Shown here piece by piece: positions 1 to 8,680 of a stretch of 64,000 nt of DNA. Position 1 is the stretch's first letter. Each line of letters starts with the position of its first letter. A program made the translations under genes and the position numbers. Source of the stretch: Kibdelosporangium sp. MJ126-NF4 (lineage in GTDB: Bacteria > Actinomycetota > Actinomycetes > Mycobacteriales > Pseudonocardiaceae); the NCBI RefSeq assembly GCF_000826545.1, contig NZ_CDME01000011.1, positions 150,001 through 214,000 on the forward strand, given 5' to 3'. The notes under the pieces are model-generated. The model made no database searches. It saw only the letters and a list, made by a program, of their open reading frames with translations, and was not told the DNA's origin.

Positions 1-2325
1 GTCCTGGCGGCGCAGGACCTCCTTCGTCGACCGCTCGGTTGAATCCACAATGGACCCGAGCATGGTGCGGACGTGGTTGTCGTAGTGGTTGAGCACTCGC
101 AGCACGGCCTTGCGCAACGCGGGCGCCATCGGGATGCGGTGCCCGACCTCCACGTCCGGCTCACGCAACAGCGCGTGCCGTGCCGCCTGGAGCGGTGCGA
201 ACGGGTCCGGCTCTCCCGCAAGCTTGCGGCCGTGCACCACACGCCAGTTGCGGTACGCGTGCTCGACCCGTTCCCTGAGCTGCTCCGCCGAGATCTCCAC
301 CGCCCGCACCGCGAGCACACGGGCCCGCCCGGCGGCGCCGATCTTGTCGGCCATCGCGGCGTCCGGCGCGAGGTCGCGCATCAGCCTGGCCGCGTGCCGC
401 ACATGCTCAGTCTGTCCGTCCACACGGGACACGAACATCACGCTGTCCGAGTCGAACAGGTCGGCGGCGACGCCGACGTTCGTCGTGATCAGCGGAACAC
501 CCCTTGCGGCAACGGAACTCAGCTCGCTCGCCGATGGACAGTCCTTGTCGTGCAACAGAACGACCCAGTCCGCCGCGTCGACGGCGAGGCGGTGCGCCGC
601 CTCGGTCTCGACAAGGCGTATCCGCTTGTCGTGTGCGGTGGCCAGCCGCAGGCGCTCGGCCGCGGCTCGTTGCCCGGCGGCACCGCGGACGGCCAGCAGC
701 AGCGACACGTCCGAACGGTCGGGGAACGCCGCACGGAACGCGGCGACGACATCCGTCTCGTTGGAACAGCAGCCTTCCTCGTGGTCCACGAAGCTGGTGA
801 ACACCGCACCCGTGTACACGCCGAGGTCCGTCATCGCCTCGCTGCGTTCGTCCTCGTCGCGTTCGCCCTGGTCGGGGACGGGCAGCACGACGGCCTGCGC
901 GCCCGGCGGGGCCGGCCACGGAACCCAGACCTCGTCCACGCCGACAGATGGCGCGACGGGCTCGTCACGGATCTGGACCACGTGACGGTCGCGAGGCGGA
1001 TCTGTCACGTCGTCACAGCACAGCACCACGGGGTACCGCGGGTCTGAGGAGATCGGCAGGCCGGAGGCGCCCGCGCTCAGTCGTACGGCCTCCGCCAGCG
1101 GACCCACTCCGAGAACGGACACGCCCAACTGGTCGACCAGCTTCACACGAACCGCCAACGGTGCCGGTACCGCGACCGGGTGCAACCGGCCCTGCAGTAC
1201 GCCTTCGGTCTCGCACCACCGACGGAACTCGTCCGCGTTGCCGCCGAACGGGTCCGGGTAGCGCTCACGCAACCAGGGGTCGTCCTCCCAGAGCGCGCTC
1301 GCCCAGACCGTGCTGCCCTGCTGCCCGTCAACAGGGGCACACGCCCAACGGAGGAATGCCTTCTCGTCGGTGGCGGCGGGCGGTGGCTCGTCGCCGAGCA
1401 CCTGCGCGTCGTGCCAGGTGGCCCGGAACCGGGCGCGGAGTCCTTCCGGCAGAACGGTTCCGTCGGGCAGCCGGGCGAACGGCCTGCCCTTCGCGGGCAG
1501 ACCGGCGTCGACGAGTTTCGCCCGGTAGTCGTCGCAGAGGCTTTCCAGGCCGGGCCGCTCCGACAGCAGCGTCCTCGGCCGGTCGGTGATGTCGGCGGAC
1601 AGCAGCCACGGCTTTTTCGGGTCGAAGCCGTGGAAGTGCACGGTCCGCAGCATCACCGGCTCGCCGATCGGGACGGCCATCACGCAGTAGCCGTTCGTCA
1701 GCAGTTCGGGATCGCGCTGACCGGCGTTCCACACCGAAAGGCCGATGCCGACATCGCGGATGACGTGGTGTTTCGCCAGCGCGGGCAGTCCGTCGAGAAA
1801 TCCGTCGGCCGCTTCCGGCGCCCTGGCCGCGTGCTGCGCCCACGACGTCAGCACGTCCTGCGCGCCCGGCCCGACCGCGAGGAACCCGGGCTCATAGACA
1901 CCGGCTTCGATCAGGTCCTCCGGCGTCGGCGCCAGCCCGTCGTGCGGCAACGGCTGCAGCACCCTCGGCACCAGTGCGAAGTCGCCGTGCCGCAATGCGT
2001 CCTGCACGGCCGTGTCGACCGACGCGAGGACCAGCACCCACGGGTCGACGTACAGCACGGGCCCGTTGGCCAGCAGTGTCTGCAGCAGCCGCGGCCGCAA
2101 CACGGCACGGACCTGCTCGACGGTGTACGCCGTTGCCAGCATCGCCAACTCGTCGTCGTCGACACCGATGTCGGCCGGAGTCAGCACGTCCCCACCGGGT
2201 TCGCCGTCGACCAGCAGGATGTCGAACCGGGAACCCGGGTGGGTTGCCCTGAACGACTCGGCTGTCACCCTGGCGGCGGGGAGCTGGGCGCTGGTTGCCA
2301 CTGTGCAGGCAGACACTTCGGTCAC
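1..2325 (-). CDS. Two-domain glycosyltransferase, C-terminus cut by window edge
   Basis: One uninterrupted frame of 775 codons runs from a GTG at 2325 (another in-frame GTG lies at 2331) to base 1, so the protein continues outside the window. The N-terminal ~260 residues look like a nucleotide-sugar transferase fold: an opening strand (TEVSACTVATSAQLPAARV), then DILLVDGE, then LYVDPWVLVL where such enzymes carry their acidic metal/sugar site. Residues ~600-720 resemble the C-terminal half of GT4-type enzymes (AARGVPLITTNVG, then a helical stretch ending in GAAGRARVLAVRA). It is probably a cytoplasmic, membrane-associated enzyme of cell-surface glycan synthesis. Donor and acceptor cannot be told. 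It lies 80 bp downstream of, and on the same strand as, the FAD monooxygenase. Confidence 0.6.
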   Translation of the reverse strand, partial: MTEVSACTVATSAQLPAARVTAESFRATHPGSRFDILLVDGEPGGDVLTPADIGVDDDELAMLATAYTVEQVRAVLRPRLLQTLLANGPVLYVDPWVLVLASVDTAVQDALRHGDFALVPRVLQPLPHDGLAPTPEDLIEAGVYEPGFLAVGPGAQDVLTSWAQHAARAPEAADGFLDGLPALAKHHVIRDVGIGLSVWNAGQRDPELLTNGYCVMAVPIGEPVMLRTVHFHGFDPKKPWLLSADITDRPRTLLSERPGLESLCDDYRAKLVDAGLPAKGRPFARLPDGTVLPEGLRARFRATWHDAQVLGDEPPPAATDEKAFLRWACAPVDGQQGSTVWASALWEDDPWLRERYPDPFGGNADEFRRWCETEGVLQGRLHPVAVPAPLAVRVKLVDQLGVSVLGVGPLAEAVRLSAGASGLPISSDPRYPVVLCCDDVTDPPRDRHVVQIRDEPVAPSVGVDEVWVPWPAPPGAQAVVLPVPDQGERDEDERSEAMTDLGVYTGAVFTSFVDHEEGCCSNETDVVAAFRAAFPDRSDVSLLLAVRGAAGQRAAAERLRLATAHDKRIRLVETEAAHRLAVDAADWVVLLHDKDCPSASELSSVAARGVPLITTNVGVAADLFDSDSVMFVSRVDGQTEHVRHAARLMRDLAPDAAMADKIGAAGRARVLAVRAVEISAEQLRERVEHAYRNWRVVHGRKLAGEPDPFAPLQAARHALLREPDVEVGHRIPMAPALRKAVLRVLNHYDNHVRTMLGSIVDSTERSTKEVLRRQD

Positions 2326-2405
2326 AGGCACGAAAGTAGCGCGCCGAAGGTCACTGCTGTCCCACTGGCACCCTGTGCCTCTCGTCGTCCCAGGTCAGCC
2401 GGGTC

Positions 2406-3911
2406 TCACCGACTGGCGTGCCCGAGCAGGCGGCGTATGGCGCCGGACAGCGCGGCCGGGCTCGCCCCGTCCGCCCGCCAGCCGACGAAGCCGTCCGGGC
2501 GGACGAGCACGGCGTCGTCGGGGCTGATCACGTCCGGCACTTCGAATGCCTGAACGTCCATCTCGAGCTCGTCGGCCGCTGCCAGCCACGATGCCCCGCC
2601 CGCCCCGGTCAGCACAGTCCAGCGGGAACCGATCAGGTCGAGCGTGGACAAGTCCGGTTTCACCCAGTGGTGTGGGAAACGGCGGCCTGGCCGGATCTCG
2701 TCCCGCATGACCTCGTTCGGCGAGTCGGGCTGGTAGCTGTAGAACAGCATTCCGCGCAGGTAGTCGGCCGCGATCGCGTCGTAGAGCTGGTCCGGGTCCA
2801 CCCGGTTCAGATAGCCCTCGTGCATCCGGCGGGACAACGCGAGCGACGCCTCGACGGCGGCCATCCGTTCGGGTTCGTAGGTGTCCAGCAGCGGTGGTGC
2901 GGCATTCCCGGCGAGCACCGCGGCGATCTTCCACGCCAGGTTGTGCCCGTCCTGGATGCCGGTGTTCATGCCGAGTCCGCCCGCGGAACTCTGCACGTGA
3001 GCGGCGTCGCCCACGAGGAACACCCGACCTTGCCGCAGCTTCGAGGCGACGCCAAGCGCCGCCTCCCAGGCGTTGACGGCGTGCAGGTCGATGTCGATCC
3101 GGTCGTCGCCGATCACCGCGTGCAACAGTTCGACGGTCTTGTCGTGGGACAGGTCCGTCAGCTCATCGGGTTTGCCCGCGTAATCCATGATGTGCGACGA
3201 CCACTGGTCGGCGCCGTTCTTGGAGAAGAGAGTCGCGTACACGCGTTCGTTGCGCACGAAACACGCGGTAGTGCCCCACTTGTCCATGATGTCGCCGAGG
3301 TCCGCGCGGAAGAATGCGGTGTTCATCCTGGCCACGACGACCCGATCCGGCACGGTGATTCCGAGCAGCCCACGGACGCGGCTGTTGGCACCGTCGGCGG
3401 CGATCAGGTAGTCCGCGACGATCTCCTCCGGTTCCCCGGTCGCCGAGTCGACGATCCTGGCGCGGACAGTCGTCTCGTCCATGTCGAGATCGAGCAGTTC
3501 CGCGCCGAACCGGACCGCGTTCGTGGTGCTGAGCTGCTCCAGTGCGATCTGCTGGACCTCCGACTGGGTCATGCCGATGCCGGGGCCGACCGGGCTGCAG
3601 GTCGCCAGCCGTTCGGTGTGGCGTCGTGGCAGTCCGGCGACCCGCTGGGCCTCGCCGAACGCGCTGTCCTTGAACACTCCCGCCATCGGCGCGGACGTTT
3701 TCCAGGCGTTCCGGTCTATCGAATCCCACAGTCCGACAGACCGGAACAGTTCGAGCGTGCGCATGCTCGTCGCCGCTCGCGGCGGTGCTGTGGTCGGGTC
3801 GCGTTTGTCGATCACGACCGAGCTCACGCCCCAGTGCGCGAGGAACATCGCCGTGCACAGCCCCACCGGTCCGGCACCGACCACAAGCACAGGGGTTCTC
3901 AACGTCTTCAT
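2406..3911 (-). CDS. FAD-dependent aromatic monooxygenase (PHBH fold)
   Basis: Class A flavoprotein hydroxylase of 501 residues. It would bind FAD, take electrons from NAD(P)H and hydroxylate an aromatic or polyketide-like substrate. The three family fingerprints are visible: the N-terminal dinucleotide motif VVGAGPVG (residues ~9-16), the DG motif LIAADGANSRVRGLLG (~residue 170), and the GD motif VFLVGDAAHVQSSAGG near residue 290 followed by GMNTGIQDGHNLAWK. The length (~500) and the C-terminal extension fit members with a thioredoxin-like tail. ATG 3911 is preferred to the TTG at 3920. It follows the amidase by 34 bp on the same strand. No biosynthetic cluster is visible, so the substrate is unknown. 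Confidence 0.85.
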   Translation of the reverse strand: MKTLRTPVLVVGAGPVGLCTAMFLAHWGVSSVVIDKRDPTTAPPRAATSMRTLELFRSVGLWDSIDRNAWKTSAPMAGVFKDSAFGEAQRVAGLPRRHTERLATCSPVGPGIGMTQSEVQQIALEQLSTTNAVRFGAELLDLDMDETTVRARIVDSATGEPEEIVADYLIAADGANSRVRGLLGITVPDRVVVARMNTAFFRADLGDIMDKWGTTACFVRNERVYATLFSKNGADQWSSHIMDYAGKPDELTDLSHDKTVELLHAVIGDDRIDIDLHAVNAWEAALGVASKLRQGRVFLVGDAAHVQSSAGGLGMNTGIQDGHNLAWKIAAVLAGNAAPPLLDTYEPERMAAVEASLALSRRMHEGYLNRVDPDQLYDAIAADYLRGMLFYSYQPDSPNEVMRDEIRPGRRFPHHWVKPDLSTLDLIGSRWTVLTGAGGASWLAAADELEMDVQAFEVPDVISPDDAVLVRPDGFVGWRADGASPAALSGAIRRLLGHASR

Positions 3912-3945
3912 GCGACACAAGGTGCCGCCTCAAGCCGCCTTGAGA

Positions 3946-5523
3946 TCAAGACGTCGTGGGCAGGAACTTCGGTGGTTTTCGGGCCGATGTCGCCTGTTCG
4001 TAGGCGTACGCGAGCGACAGCACCTTGCCGTCGGCCCAGCGGCCCGCCATGAACGAGATTCCGACCGGCAACTGGCCGACGAATCCGGCGGGCACGGTGA
4101 CCGCCGGGTAGCCGGAGACCGCTGCTGGCGTCGACGACGGGATGATGTCGTTGTCGCCGGTGGCGCAGTTCGTCTTCCACGCGGGCGGGTTTGTCGGCGC
4201 GACGATCGCGTCCAGCCGGTGGCTGGCCAGTGTCTCGTCGATCGAGCGTTTCGCCAGGTCGTTGAGTTCCCGGCGGCCCGCCTGGTAGCCGGGGTCGGTC
4301 GGCGGTGGGGCGGCGAGCGCGGCCTCGAACAGTTCCTGGCCCTCGAAGCAGGTCCGCTCCAGCGGGTCGCTCTTGTTGTACTCGATCAACGCGGCCAGGT
4401 CGCGCGGGCCGTTGCGGGTGGCCAGGTACTTGTCGATGTCCCGGTGGAACTCGGTGAGCAGCGCAGGGAACTCCAGTTCGGCGATGCGGTCCTGGTAGGG
4501 CATGCGGATCTCGACGACCTGCGCGCCACGGGCACGCAACTGCTCGGCCGACTTCGTCATCACCGCGTCCACGTCGGGCCCGAGGACCGGCAGCCGCCAC
4601 AGTCCGATCCTCGTGCCTTTCAGCGAACGCGCGTCAAGTCGGTAGTCACGCGGCTGACCAGCGGGGACGGCTTTGGTCGTCGGGTCGGCGGGGTCACGGC
4701 CGTAGAGCGCGGCCAGTGTCAGCGCCGAGTCGATGACGTGCCTGCTCATCGGGCCCGCGGTGTCCTGTTCGGCGGAGATCGGCACCACGCCGGTCCGGCT
4801 GACCAGGCCGATCGTGGGCTTGTGGCCGACGATGCCGGACATCCCGGCCGGGCAGACGACCGAGCCGTCGGTTTCCGTGCCGATGGCGACCTGCGCCAGC
4901 GAGGCGGCGACCGCAGCACCCGAACCGGCCGACGAACCACACGGATTGCGGTCGAGCACGTACGGGTTGTTGGTCTGGCCACCGACACCGGACCACCCGG
5001 ACGTGGGTTTCGCGGCGCGGAAGTTCGCCCATTCGGAGAGATTCGCCTTGCCGAGGATCACCGCGCCCGCTGCCCGCAGCCGCTGTACGAGGAACGCGTC
5101 CTTCGCGGGTGGCGTGCCCATGAGTGCGCGGGAACCGGCGGTCGTGCGCAGGTGTGCGGTGTCCACGTTGTCCTTGAGCAGGACGGGGATGCCGTCGAGC
5201 GGACCGCGTGACCTGCCTTCGCCGCGCCGCCGGTCGCTGGCTTTCGCCTGGTCGACCGCGGTCGGGTCGACCAGCATCACGGAGTTGATCTTGCCGTCGA
5301 CGGCGCGGATCCTGCCGAGGTACAGCTCGGTCAGCCGGACGGCGGTCAGCCCGCCGCGGTCCATCCGTCGCTGCAGGTCGGGAATGGTCGAACGGTCCAG
5401 ATCGAAAGACGGTGCCACAGAAAACGGGGCCGCCGAAACCGGGGCCGCCAGCGTGAGCATCAGGACAAGGGGCGTCGTCAAGCGCAGCCATCGCACGACC
5501 TCCACCCCACTCGCGTGGGGCAC
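3946..5523 (-). CDS. Secreted amidase-signature hydrolase
   Basis: An amidase-signature (AS) family enzyme that hydrolyses a C-N bond of a carboxamide. The Ser-cisSer-Lys triad regions are present: Lys in GIPVLLKDNVD (~residue 110), cis-Ser in CGSSAGSGAAVAASL, and the nucleophile Ser in GTETDGSVVCPAG (~residue 210). The start is an arginine followed by a hydrophobic run and APVSAAP, a typical Sec signal with an Ala-x-Ala site, so the mature enzyme is probably extracytoplasmic. GTG 5523 is chosen because a GGAGG lies about 9 nt upstream; the TTG at 5532 would abut that site. It is divergent from the sigma factor gene. Substrate unknown. Confidence 0.85.
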   Translation of the reverse strand: MPHASGVEVVRWLRLTTPLVLMLTLAAPVSAAPFSVAPSFDLDRSTIPDLQRRMDRGGLTAVRLTELYLGRIRAVDGKINSVMLVDPTAVDQAKASDRRRGEGRSRGPLDGIPVLLKDNVDTAHLRTTAGSRALMGTPPAKDAFLVQRLRAAGAVILGKANLSEWANFRAAKPTSGWSGVGGQTNNPYVLDRNPCGSSAGSGAAVAASLAQVAIGTETDGSVVCPAGMSGIVGHKPTIGLVSRTGVVPISAEQDTAGPMSRHVIDSALTLAALYGRDPADPTTKAVPAGQPRDYRLDARSLKGTRIGLWRLPVLGPDVDAVMTKSAEQLRARGAQVVEIRMPYQDRIAELEFPALLTEFHRDIDKYLATRNGPRDLAALIEYNKSDPLERTCFEGQELFEAALAAPPPTDPGYQAGRRELNDLAKRSIDETLASHRLDAIVAPTNPPAWKTNCATGDNDIIPSSTPAAVSGYPAVTVPAGFVGQLPVGISFMAGRWADGKVLSLAYAYEQATSARKPPKFLPTTS

Positions 5524-5586
5524 GGGCGTCAACCTCCGATCGGCCGGTACGGCAACCGCGCCGCGGCGGACGGAGTTCTACCGGTC

Positions 5587-6114
5587 ATGAGATTCCACGG
5601 TGGTTCCCGCGAGCTGGACCCAGCGTTCGAGGAATTCGTCCGCGCCCGATCATCTTCGCTGCTGCGGACGGCGTTCCTGCTGGTCGGCGACCGTGGCCAT
5701 GCCGAGGACCTGCTGCAGACCACATTGTTGCGGGTCGCGTGGCGCTGGTCGGCCGCTCGTGAGCAGCCCGAAGCCTATGCGCGCCGTGTACTGGTCAACC
5801 TCAGCCGCGACCGGTGGCGAAATCTGAGCCGTCGGGCCCGGGAACAAAACCAGTCCGATCTCCCCCAGCTGCCGTCACCCGACTCGGCCGACCTGGTCGC
5901 CGAGCGGGAATCGCTCGTCCAGGCTTTGCGTCTGCTGCCGAGACGGCAACGTGAAGTCATTGTGTTCCGGTTCTTCGGCGACCTGACGGTCGCTGACACC
6001 GCGCGTGTCCTCGGCTGCAACGAGGGCACGGTCAAGTCGTACACGAACCGGGCGCTGAGCCGGTTGCGCGAGCTGCTGACGGAATCCCGAGAAATAGAGG
6101 TACAGAACTCATGA
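5587..6114 (+). CDS. ECF RNA polymerase sigma factor, SigE-type family
   Basis: A 175-residue extracytoplasmic-function sigma factor. Region 2 is recognisable in RTAFLLVGDRGHAEDLLQ with WRWSAAREQPEAYARR. Region 4 is recognisable in LPRRQREVIVFRFFGDLTVADTARVLG followed by the recognition helix EGTVKSYTNRALSRL. The length and sequence style fit the actinobacterial SigE/SigM-like ECF group. ATG 5587 is chosen, with GGAG about 11 nt upstream; longer readings into the amidase promoter are unconvincing. Its stop overlaps the next gene's ATG (ATGA), so the two are translationally coupled as a sigma/partner pair. Confidence 0.9.
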   Translation: MRFHGGSRELDPAFEEFVRARSSSLLRTAFLLVGDRGHAEDLLQTTLLRVAWRWSAAREQPEAYARRVLVNLSRDRWRNLSRRAREQNQSDLPQLPSPDSADLVAERESLVQALRLLPRRQREVIVFRFFGDLTVADTARVLGCNEGTVKSYTNRALSRLRELLTESREIEVQNS

Positions 6115-6977
6115 TGACCGAGGACGACCTGCGCGATCGGATGCGTGACGCGTCAGCGGGATTCGCTCCGCGCGGTGATTTGCTCGAATCACTGGCCGAA
6201 GGGCACGCACGCAAGCACAAGCAGGTACGGCGAGGTGTGGTTGGCGGCTCGGTGGCCGCGACCGCGCTGGTGATCACGGTGCTGGCCACTGTGTTCACCA
6301 GCGCGCCGCTGCCGGAGGAAGTCGATCCGGCCACGATGAGCCACGCCGAGATCATCGAGAAGGCCCGCAAGGCGGACGCCAACGCCAAGGGCAAGATCAT
6401 GCACTACGTCGCCACCTGGCCGGATCAGCCGCGAGGCGGCGGCAGGGAGCTCAATCCGGCCGCCTACAACCCGATCGAGTGCTGGGTGCTGCGATCGGAA
6501 CGGCGCGGGCGGACGTCCGTACGGGACTACAGCGAACTGGTGGTCGCGCCCAATCAGCGTGAGCTGGTCGAGATTCCCCAGCGGAAGGTGACGATCATGC
6601 CGGGTGGTGAAGGGGACAAGGACGTTGTCAGTTCCCTGTCGCTGTCCAGCACGGGCGACCCGGCACGGATACTGACGGACCCCGCCACCACAGTGGTCGA
6701 AGTCGGCGCCGAGATCCATCTGCGGGGTTCGCTCTACGAGCACCAGGTGGACGTCTGGCTGGACCCGAAGACGTTCTTGCCGAAGAGGACGAAGCAGGGC
6801 GTGTTCCAGTTCGAGTACAGCTGGCTCCCGCCGACTCAGGAGAACCTCAGGAAGCTCACGTTCGATGTTCCGTCCGACTTCAAGCGGGAAACTCCGAAAC
6901 CTGTCTCCCCGAGCGAACTCTCCACGGCCGGCGGTGCCGCTGCGTCGTCAGGGACCGAGACGCCACCGGCGAAGTAG
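6111..6977 (+). CDS. Membrane-anchored partner of the ECF sigma factor (putative anti-sigma)
   Basis: A 288-residue protein coupled to the sigma gene by an ATGA overlap. A short charged cytoplasmic segment (MTEDDLRDRMRDASAGFAPR, ~60 residues) precedes one membrane span (VAATALVITVLATVFTSAP, ~residues 45-65). The remainder is an outside domain without Cys pairs, and its strand-rich part (residues ~90-260) resembles surface CU044_5270-like proteins of this gene order. I see no zinc-binding HxxxCxxC, so if it is an anti-sigma factor it is not of the ZAS class. The function is inferred from position and topology. Confidence 0.65.
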   Translation: MMTEDDLRDRMRDASAGFAPRGDLLESLAEGHARKHKQVRRGVVGGSVAATALVITVLATVFTSAPLPEEVDPATMSHAEIIEKARKADANAKGKIMHYVATWPDQPRGGGRELNPAAYNPIECWVLRSERRGRTSVRDYSELVVAPNQRELVEIPQRKVTIMPGGEGDKDVVSSLSLSSTGDPARILTDPATTVVEVGAEIHLRGSLYEHQVDVWLDPKTFLPKRTKQGVFQFEYSWLPPTQENLRKLTFDVPSDFKRETPKPVSPSELSTAGGAAASSGTETPPAK

Positions 6978-6987
6978 CTGACGAGTG

Positions 6988-7014
6988 GGGCCCTCGACCG
7001 TCGGGGGAGGGCCC
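6988..7014. terminator. Bidirectional hairpin between convergent genes
   Basis: A perfect 8-bp stem GGGCCCTC/GAGGGCCC with an 11-nt loop lies exactly in the 42-bp gap between the sigma-partner gene and the end of glnA2. There is no U tract, as is usual in GC-rich actinobacteria. Confidence 0.6.
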
Positions 7015-7019
7015 TCTCA

Positions 7020-8363
7020 TCACAGCACCGGCAGTAAAGTCCTCAGCTCGTACGGCGTCACGCTGCGGCGGTAGTTGTCCCACTCGACACGCTTGTTGCG
7101 CAGGAAGAAGTCGTACACGTGCTCGCCGAGCGCCTCGGCCAGCAGCTCGGAGTTCTCCATCTCCGCGAGCGCTTCGCCCAGGTTCTGCGGCAGGTTCGCG
7201 TAACCGGCCGCGCGACGCTCCGAATCGGACAGCGACCACACGTCGTCCTCGGCGGCAGCGGGGAGCTCGTAGCCCTTCTGCACGCCCTCCAACCCAGCCG
7301 CGATGATGACCGCGTAAGCCAGGTACGGGTTGCACGCCGAGTCCAGGCTGCGGATCTCCACGCGACGCGAGGACGCCTTGCCAGGCGAGTACATCGGCAC
7401 ACGCACCAACGCCGAGCGGTTGGCGTGACCCCAGCACACCGCAGTGGGAGCCTCACCACCGACGATGAGTCGCTTGTACGAGTTGACCCACTGGTTGGTG
7501 ACAGCGGAGATCTCACGCGCGTGCTTCAGCAGGCCCGCGACGAACGCCTTGCCAACCTCGGACAGTTCGTACGGGTCCTCGGCGTCGTAGAACGCGTTGC
7601 GGTCGCCTTCGAACAGGCTCACGTGCGTGTGCATGCCCGAACCTGGTTGGTCCGAGAACGGCTTCGGCATGAAGGACGCGTGCACGCCTTGCGTCAGCGC
7701 GACCTCCTTCACCACGTAGCGGAAGGTCATCGCGTTGTCGGCCATGGTCAACGCGTCGGCGTACCGCAGGTCGATCTCCTGCTGGCCGGGCGCGCCTTCG
7801 TGGTGGCTGAACTCGACCGAGATGCCCATCGCTTCCAGTGCCTCGATCGCGTGCCGCCGGAAGTTGGTGGCGGTGGCGTGCGAGGCCTGGTCGAAGTAGC
7901 CGCCGTTGTCGGCGGGCTCCGGCACGCTGCCGTCCGACGGGAGGTCCTTGAGCAGGAAGAACTCGATCTCCGGGTGGACGTAGACGGTGAAGCCCGCCTC
8001 GCTGGCCTTGGCGAGCGCGCGACGCAGCACGTGCCTCGGGTCCGCCCAGGACGGTGAGCCGTCCGGCATCGTGATGTCGCAGAACATCCTCGCCGAGTAG
8101 TGGTCGCCCTCCGGCGTCTCCCACGGCAGGACCTGGAAGGTGGAGGGGTCGGGCTTGGCGACCATGTCCGACTCGTAGACGCGCGCGAACCCCTGGATCG
8201 CCGAGCCGTCGAAGCCGATCCCCTCGGCGAACGCGCCTTCCAACTCGGCGGGCGCGACCGCCACGGACTTCAGGAATCCCAGGACGTCGGTGAACCACAG
8301 CCGGACGAACCGGATGTCGCGCTCCTCGAGCGTCCGCAGGACGAACTCTTGCTGCCGATCCAT
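7020..8363 (-). CDS. glnA2: Glutamine synthetase type I, GlnA2
   Basis: ATP-dependent ligation of ammonia to glutamate. At 447 residues it matches the length of mycobacterial GlnA2, and the opening MDRQQEFVLRTLEERDIRFV is nearly the GlnA2 N-terminus. Catalytic-domain segments are visible: VHPEIEFFLLKD (metal-binding Glu), SFMPKPFSDQPGSGMHTHVS and CNPYLAYAVIIAAGLEG. The region where GlnA-beta enzymes carry the adenylylated Tyr lacks that motif, so control by GlnE is unlikely. ATG 8363 is the start. It lies downstream of a decayed regulator fragment. In the mycobacterial order glnA2 neighbours the secreted peptidase pair; here that pair is 7 kb away. Confidence 0.95.
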   Translation of the reverse strand: MDRQQEFVLRTLEERDIRFVRLWFTDVLGFLKSVAVAPAELEGAFAEGIGFDGSAIQGFARVYESDMVAKPDPSTFQVLPWETPEGDHYSARMFCDITMPDGSPSWADPRHVLRRALAKASEAGFTVYVHPEIEFFLLKDLPSDGSVPEPADNGGYFDQASHATATNFRRHAIEALEAMGISVEFSHHEGAPGQQEIDLRYADALTMADNAMTFRYVVKEVALTQGVHASFMPKPFSDQPGSGMHTHVSLFEGDRNAFYDAEDPYELSEVGKAFVAGLLKHAREISAVTNQWVNSYKRLIVGGEAPTAVCWGHANRSALVRVPMYSPGKASSRRVEIRSLDSACNPYLAYAVIIAAGLEGVQKGYELPAAAEDDVWSLSDSERRAAGYANLPQNLGEALAEMENSELLAEALGEHVYDFFLRNKRVEWDNYRRSVTPYELRTLLPVL

Positions 8364-8435
8364 GGCGTGAGCGTAGGCATGGCTTGTTACTTCTATGTTT
8401 CGTGGGGGTGTTCGGCCAGGACACGCCCGGGATCT

Positions 8436-8680
8436 TCAGTCCGCGGGGAGCGTGTAGTGCAGCTCGTAGCGGTTGGCTGCCATGACCATGTCGTTGACTT
8501 CGACCGGTCGGCTGGCCGAGTAGGCCACGCGCGTCCCCCGTGATCACGGGGATGCCGTCGGGCAGTTGCAGGACGGAGAGTTCGTCGGCGGTCGGCATGC
8601 GCGCCGAGACGAGCTCATCGAAGTACGTGAGCTCATGGCCAGTGTCTTCACGTGCCCTCGACGCGATGCGGGAGGCGATC
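8436..8680 (-). pseudogene. Remnant of a GntR-family regulator (UTRA domain only)
   Basis: Read on the minus strand, the segment gives the C-terminal part of a UTRA ligand domain: FDELVSARMPTADELSVL, then LPDGIPVI, then (after a one-base shift inside the C5 run at 8535-8539) GTRVAYSASRPVEVNDM and AANRYELHYTLPAD before a stop at 8436. The DNA-binding half is missing: the fragment abuts the stop of the MFS gene at 8679. So it is both truncated and frameshifted. It was probably a sugar- or amine-responsive HutC/GntR regulator. Its former target is unknown. Confidence 0.75.

Noticed and set aside
73..2553. Long plus-strand open frames (324 and 457 codons)
   Set aside because: They are rich in Arg, His and Gln with no domain, and run antisense to a continuous minus-strand frame with clear glycosyltransferase-like motifs.
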